The notes under the pieces were generated by a model. That model searched no databases and was not told the DNA's origin. It worked only from the letters and a program-made list of their open reading frames with translations. Both the position numbers and the translations under genes were made by a program. A stretch of 64,000 nt of DNA from Patiria pectinifera (lineage: Eukaryota; Echinodermata; Asteroidea; Valvatida; Asterinidae): assembly GCA_029964075.1 (NCBI GenBank), contig CM057147.1:17133513-17197512 (forward strand), in the 5' to 3' direction. This document shows positions 58,536-64,000 of the stretch, piece by piece (position 1 is the first letter of the stretch; each line of letters opens with the position of its first letter).

Positions 58536-60003
58536 CTGGAATGTAGGAAAGAAGACAACAAAAATGTTGATAGAGTTGAAGAAAAGCTTGACAATGTGAC
58601 ACAAGTCAATTTGAATACTAAGTATTATTGCTACCGGTAAAAGTGACTGTCTCCACAATTTGTGTAATTTTGTCATCTACACTGATTTGACAAACATGAC
58701 TGAGCTAGTCACCGAAATGACTTCAAACATGTACATTGTAGTTTAACCAATTTAAACTAATAAACTAATTGGCTCATGAAATGACCAGGTGTTAGGTCTT
58801 TTTTAACTGTTGGTTGACTTCTTTCCGTTTACCTTTTTGCCAATTAACCTGGCCACTTAGTAAATTTAACCTGCCACTAGTCAGTTGTACCGTATTAGTT
58901 TGGTTTATAAACAAAGTAACTGAAGTTGGGCATGTAACTGCATTGTAACACTGAAGCTCGGAAGGTCATGGCCAGAAACTAGTTGGTCAGTTACCTACAG
59001 CTGGTCAAGGTCCCAGGTACAGTGGCTTGGCTGTACCAGCCAAGTCATAAAACAACATGATGGATTTTGAAGGATCCAGGAGTGTGAGGGTCATGATGGA
59101 TTTTGAAGGATCCAGGAGTGTGAGGGTCAATCAGTTACCGTAGTTAACGCGTTACTGGTATTAAGGATGGATATTCTGAGTAGATAGATACTGTTCATGA
59201 CGAGTTCCAAGAGATTGCCAAAAAGGTTACACGATTCACAAAAGACATTCTGCTATTCCCAAAATGTCATTACCATTAACTTATTGAAAATGAATTACTC
59301 TCCAAATGCTGGACCCACGCTTGGTGGCAAAAGGTAGAATATTGTAGAATTACAAAGACAGAGTACATGTAAGCACCCATGTGGTCAACCCATTAGAAAT
59401 GCCCCCGCTGGTTGCTGCTACTCCATCACCCCAGGATATCAGTTGAAAGGGAGCGCAAACCGGATAAGGAGTCCAGACCTCAAGACCTCAAGACCTTGAT
59501 GGGCATTCTGAAGGAGTGCGTACACACGAGACAATACCACTGTCTCCTGCGATGCCCCCAGTCTCCTGTGATGGCAAACTTGTACTCTTAACCCGAGTGC
59601 TGACTTGCCCACAGGGACGCCAGCCTTTTGTTGCCGTTTCAGCAGAAGTACAACCACAGGACAGTGACTCCGCAGCAACACTTATAGATGACAATAAGTG
59701 CCAACACGTTTACAGGCGCTGCACTAAGTGACTCTTCACTGCTTGCACTGCAGGCACTTGTATGATATTTTTAGACCGAAGAATTTTTTTTTTACGTGTC
59801 TCAGACAGGAAGCAGCTTAAGACATTGCCAGATCTAAAAGCTTCCATAATTGATGCACGTAAGAGTCTCCACAACTGGCCATATTTTACTTTCTTGTTGA
59901 CGACTCAATTTACACAGATTCATTTTTCAAAAATTGTTGGCTTACTAGTTCATGTATGGCTATAAGTAAAATTAGAAAGCTGAGAAAACTGCACAGCTAT
60001 AAA
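58536..60003. other. Start of long upstream PPTC7 intron
   Basis: No exon found. A 38-bp direct duplication (CATGATGGATTTTGAAGG..) lies at about 59,056-59,128, and a short inverted pair (GGCTTGGCTG / CAGCCAAG) at about 59,024-59,046. Open frames near 59,440-59,730 show no recognisable protein. Confidence 0.5.
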
Positions 60004-60337
60004 GGCGAAATAAAAAGAAAACATGTTTAGCGTCCTGCCTTTTAAAAAAAAAGGAAGCAGGAGGCCCCTCCCCCTTTTCCCCCTCCAAAATGGCCGCCCG
60101 ACTGGGCTAATTTTTCAAGATGGCCACTAGGTTTTTTTTAAATGGCCGCAATTGGACTCGGGTAATGACATAACAGCTTTATATGGGCTGGATGCAACAG
60201 ATATGAGGCCAAAATGATGTCACTGTTGAATATTTATAATTTTTTCGGTTTAAAAAAAAAGAAAAGAAAAAAGGAGCGGCCTCAAAAAAGGAAGCGGATG
60301 GGGACGCTAAACATGTTTTTGTTTTTTTATTTTGCCC
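60004..60337. mobile_element. MITE with ACATGTTTAGCGTCC ends
   Basis: Inverted ends of about 32 bp: GGCGAAATAAAAAGAAAACA then TGTTTAGCGTCC on the left, mirrored by GGACGCTAAACATGTTTTT.. and TTTTGCCC on the right. The interior contains AAAATGGCCGCC motifs. No coding capacity. Confidence 0.7.
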
Positions 60338-60745
60338 AATGCATATTAGATGTCACATCCTTGGGGATTCTAACAAGTGATTTATAGCTGTCGATCCTAG
60401 CGGAGGCAAAGCCTAGATAAGCACTTTCAATTGAAATGATAATTTACCGCTGCGAGCCACCAACCTAATGGAAAGATTTGAGTAGTTGCTACATGTATGG
60501 ATCCTTGGATGGATATGGGACCAAACTGGCAGGGCACGAGGCTTTCAACAGTAAAGCCACATGTAAATACTTTCAAGCGCTGGACTGAATTTGAATTTCT
60601 TGTGCATTTTGCTGGAAGCTATCTACATCCATCCTGATTAAATTCTTGTAAAAAAAATACAATGGCACATATTTCACACTTCTGAAAAATTGGGACAGTG
60701 AATCCATGTAAAGTAGTGGCTTTTTGGTGACAGATCTGAATCAGC

Positions 60746-61264
60746 TAACCACCTGAAGCCAGGATTATTTTTGGCCAAAAAAAACACCATTTTTGAAAAA
60801 GACATGATATATCGGGCATTTTAAAATTAAGTCAAACACCACAAATACGGACTCTTGAGAGTCATCTGTACAGTAGTTGTAAGATACTTCTCACCGTAAA
60901 GCCTGGTTCATACTTCACGCAAAAGCAAAGCAAAATTTGTGACGTCAACAATATGTTCGAAGCGCGTCCACCATTGTTGACAACGTGAATTTTGCTTCAC
61001 ACTTGCTTTAGCTTAAGTATGAACGGGCCTTAACTTCATATTTTGCAACACTCTGAGGCCCTGCCACGGAGCAATATTTGCCACGACAGGCCATGTATAG
61101 TAGCAAAGTTCAAGTTCAAAACATGGTGTGTTCAAAACCAATGGGAACCACTGACGTGTGTACACGTCTACCGCCAGAGACTTAGGGAAAGCTTGATGGC
61201 ACCCGCCCCTGTGAATAAACATTGCCAGATCATGTTTAAACATCCTCCGGGGTTAACTGGTTAA
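60746..61264. mobile_element. TTAACCAGTT-ended element, copy 1, with nested MITE
   Basis: Similar, in opposite orientation, to 63,425-63,846. Shared blocks include GGATTATTTTTGGCCAAAA, TCTTGAGAGTCA, CTTCTCACCGTAA, CTTCATATTTTGCAAC, CAGGCCATGTATAGT, AGGGAAAGCTTGATG and ACATCCTCCGG. The ends are TAACCA../..TTAACTGGTTAA. The nested MITE at 60,900-61,030 is missing from the other copy. Confidence 0.75.
60900..61030. mobile_element. 131-bp PIF/Harbinger-type MITE with TAA target duplication
   Basis: Ends AGCCTGGTTCATACTT and AAGTATGAACGGGCCT are inverted repeats. TAA flanks it on both sides (60,897-60,899; 61,031-61,033). The homologous sequence in the inverted copy near 63,668 reads ACCGTAACTTC with one TAA, which is the empty site. 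Confidence 0.88.
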
Positions 61265-61520
61265 AGTTAATATGCCAAAGTGACCGTATCTAACCATACC
61301 TATCCAGAGGGTGGAAAAAATACATAAATGACAAAAAAAAGCTCAAAAACACCTTGCACAATCAATGTTGATTCATGAAATGCATTTTGAAATGCATAAT
61401 TTTTGACCGAGTACATCTGACAACAATGGCTGGAAAATGTCTAAACTTTAGTTTACATTTTGCATACAAATAGGCAAATCTTCAGTTACATTAAATGTGT
61501 TAGATACTTTGAACAAATTT

Positions 61521-61990
61521 TAAAGCTATAGTCCATCATTTGCAGCCATCCGAAAAAGTAACTGGCGTATTATTGTTGAAAAACATACTTGGTTGAAAGA
61601 TAGTAAGTGGACTAAACTCCCTGTGAAATTATTCTTTCTGGCAAGCTTTCATTTTGAATTAATTAACGAAAGAACGCCTTTCCAACGGTGCATCTTAAGA
61701 TGCACCGTAGGAAAATTTAAATTAGTAGTTTGTTTTGTTATTCGGTTTGTTTTGATATAATTCGTTGGATCAGAGCGCGACATCGCGTATAGCTGCAATT
61801 CAAAACATGATTCAGCAACTTTTGATTTGAAATTGAGATCCTAGAATGCTATTTTTCTCGGAATATACAGTTGAGGCTGAGCTGAAACTTCATCAGGTTA
61901 GTTGTTCAGTATCCTTCATTAGATTTTGAACACTTTTGTTGCTTCAAACGAACAAAATGCACAAATTACAAATGATGGACTATATCTTTA
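61521..61990. mobile_element. MITE with TAAAGNTATAGTCCATC ends and a central palindrome
   Basis: Ends TAAAGCTATAGTCCATCATT and its inverse (..GATGGACTATATCTTTA) match over about 22 bp with one mismatch. Inside, 61,685-61,708 is a perfect 24-bp palindrome (ACGGTGCATCTT and its inverse). It is related to 13,727-14,322. Confidence 0.8.
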
Positions 61991-62433
61991 AACCAACATG
62001 TCACCCAGAAATGAGTTTTTGAAAAGTGCCCTGGCACTGACAGGCAACTAATGATTCTGCCAATTACACATGTGACAGTCAAAATTGCACGTACACACGT
62101 AATTAAGAAAAGAGGCACAGAGCAAACTGAATAAAGGCACTGAGTTTATAATGTATCACCACCTATTACTGCCTTGCATTATACGCAACCATCACTTTCC
62201 ATTAACCCACAAACGGATGTCCGTGCACAAATGCACAGGGCTTGTGTACACCTTCTCCATAGTAACCAACTCAGCCTTTTATTAATTCACAAACATAAGC
62301 TTTTCCGGTGGACAATAAACTGTGAAAGGAAAAAAAATTGAAAGAGCGTTTCCAATCCAATAAATCCACAATTGTGACACAAAATTGGTTCCATTCCAAT
62401 ATTCTTTTGAAAGAAGTTGAGGTCAGAGGGAAA

Positions 62434-62794
62434 TTAACCCCAACTCCCTAGCGTCTTTTACGACGAACTGGACCAAGTCCATCAAAATCCATCAATCACT
62501 GTGCTTCAAATACAAAACTGTACATGACATAATGGAATCCACCACTGACGCACTGGTTGACATTCATGGACTTGCTACACATGGCTTTCATCACAATTGC
62601 AGTACAGGAAGCTAGGCAAAATCAATCAGATACCCCTACAGGGTAGCACTGCTTCAGGCCATTAGGCCCAAGTCCATCATAGTCCATCAATATTTAGTCA
62701 CGCCAGGCCTTCTGGACCAAGTCCCTCAAAATCCACCAAAGTGGGGGGGGGGGGGGGGAATAGATTTTGATGGAGTTGGGACGGTTAGGGTTAA
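62434..62794. mobile_element. TTAACCCCAACTCC-ended repeat
   Basis: Ends TTAACCCCAACTCCCTAGCG and ..AGTTGGGACGGTTAGGGTTAA are inverted. The interior has repeats of GGACCAAGTCCATCAAAATC and an 18-G run near 62,741. It belongs with 36,091 and 8,494. Confidence 0.6.
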
Positions 62795-63424
62795 ACAGAA
62801 AAAGAAAAAAACAAACTTGGCAATTACTCAAACTGGAATACATGTATGTATCCTTGTGGAGTCACTTGTTCTCTTGTACATGTTCTATAATTTTAGAGTT
62901 TGAAAGTCTACTTACTCAATGATCCTACTGTATTTTAACCAGAAATTAATTTCTTGGGCTGAAATTCAGACTTGATATCCCTTACATAAAATACTTCAAT
63001 TTGCGACGGATCAACACACCTTGGAAATTCCGAGTTTTTGAGTAAAATCCACAGTATCTATTTCGTGAAAACCTTGTGGAGACGTATTCACCAATAGAAA
63101 TTGCCCTGTGGAGACGCAAACCATCTTTTGTTCCTATTATAAACATGTCTCCACAGGGTACTGTGCATCAGTTCAATGTACTTCACACCTTTTATGGTAT
63201 TTTGTTCATTAGTAAAATCACAAAATCTTACTCCCTAGAAACATGGTCCAGCACCTAGGCAGTGTCCTCCAATCAAGCTGACCTGCGTGAAGAAAAACTA
63301 ATCCACATGGCACTGCACTATTGTGCGATCAAACAAGACCCATCAACTGAACGTTCTAACGGAACTGTTGTGTTTGAACTTGTCAATCCAAGCAAGGGAG
63401 GAGTATTAGAATAAATGATTCATA
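62795..63424. other. Intron sequence, no gene seen
   Basis: A short inverted pair CCCTGTGGAGAC / GTCTCCACAGGG lies at about 63,103-63,160. Otherwise nothing recognised. Confidence 0.4.
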
Positions 63425-63846
63425 TCAACCAGTTAATGCCGGAGGACATGTAAACACGATCTGTCAATGAATGGTCGCAGGGGCGGGTGACAGGTTAAAA
63501 TCATCAAGCTTTCCCTACATGAAAGTCTGGTGGCAGACTCCTATACATGTTGGTGGTATACTGTGTTTTTAACTTGAACTTGGCCGCTATATTGGCCACT
63601 ATACATGGCCTGCTGTCATAGAAAACATCGCTCCATGGCGGGGCCTTGGAGAGTTGCAAAATATGAAGTTACGGTGAGAAGTATCGTACAAATACTGTAC
63701 AAGTGACTCTCAAGAGTCAGTAATTGTGGTGTTTGATTTAATTTCAAAATCTGACCGATACACATGTACATGTACATGTATGTATCTTGTCTTTTTCAAA
63801 GATGGTATTTTTCGGCCAAAAATAATCCCGGCAGCAACTGGTTAAG
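63425..63846. mobile_element. TTAACCAGTT-ended element, copy 2 (inverted)
   Basis: Opposite orientation to 60,746-61,264. Ends AACCAGTTAATGCCGG and ..CCGGCAGCAACTGGTTAAG form inverted repeats. It lacks the nested Harbinger-type MITE. A short (ACATGT)n tract interrupts it near 63,762. Confidence 0.75.
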
Positions 63847-64000
63847 GCTTCAAATTTTTTGCCTTTTTGCTGATGCATTTAACTGGAATCAACACAGAAT
63901 GTCTAACAGAGAATGTAAAGTTGTAAACCGGGGTTTCTGTAAAAGTGAAGCCTAGGCTTTTTCTTTCGTTAAGGGTTTAATAAGGGTTTAATAAAGGGTT

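Noticed and set aside
59439-59694. Upstream PPTC7 exon in the 59.4-59.7 kb frames
   Set aside because: Translations show no match to the N-terminal PPTC7 motifs (such as GVADGVGGW) and no phase-compatible donor ending in G before the 58,535 acceptor.
63103-63160. CCCTGTGGAGAC / GTCTCCACAGGG inverted pair as a MITE
   Set aside because: Arms of about 12 bp without target duplication or a second copy; could be chance.

Overview
Animal nuclear DNA: two split, intron-containing genes with GT-AG introns, tRNA-derived SINEs, many short inverted-repeat (MITE-like) transposons and long satellite arrays. The low GC, the frequent 'GCGCCCTCT' motifs and the repeat style suggest a marine invertebrate deuterostome (echinoderm, hemichordate or lancelet). 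That placement is an impression, not a proof.

Layout. (1) 1-12,270, plus strand: the 3' part of a golgin-160 (GOLGA3) gene, 11 exons that join in phase into 905 codons plus stop. Its introns carry MITEs, foldbacks and minus-strand SINEs. (2) 12,271-40,511: intergenic DNA rich in MITEs, minisatellites and an ~8 kb two-family satellite, ending in the two 3'-terminal exons of PPTC7 on the minus strand. (3) 40,512-41,011: a gap of exactly 500 N. (4) 41,012-57,108: a second, nearly collinear copy of 14,295-40,511. It differs by small indels, array copy number and several clean transposon presence/absence differences. (5) 57,109-64,000: two upstream PPTC7 exons (57,411-57,534 and 58,340-58,535, minus strand), then more than 5 kb of intron with MITEs. 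The first PPTC7 exons lie outside the window.

Main interpretation. The block right of the gap starts inside a repeat and the block left of the gap ends inside a repeat, and the two blocks are homologous over their full overlap. The simplest reading is that two contigs from the two haplotypes of a heterozygous genome were scaffolded end to end, a false duplication. The real locus would then be GOLGA3 followed by one PPTC7 in opposite orientation (convergent, tail to tail). If so, comparing the copies gives two natural alleles with exact insertion boundaries. A true tandem duplication that left orphan PPTC7 3' exons is the alternative.

The two genes have unrelated roles: a Golgi coiled-coil tether and a mitochondrial PP2C-type phosphatase. 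No operon-like or defence-like system is present. The most unusual sequence is inside PPTC7, where the 3' half of one exon, its splice donor and the adjoining intron have been tandemly multiplied into an array of decayed exon copies. Also notable are a 72-bp minisatellite with a full CRE palindrome (TGACGTCA) in nearly every unit, and a 21-bp array with an inverted block in one copy only.
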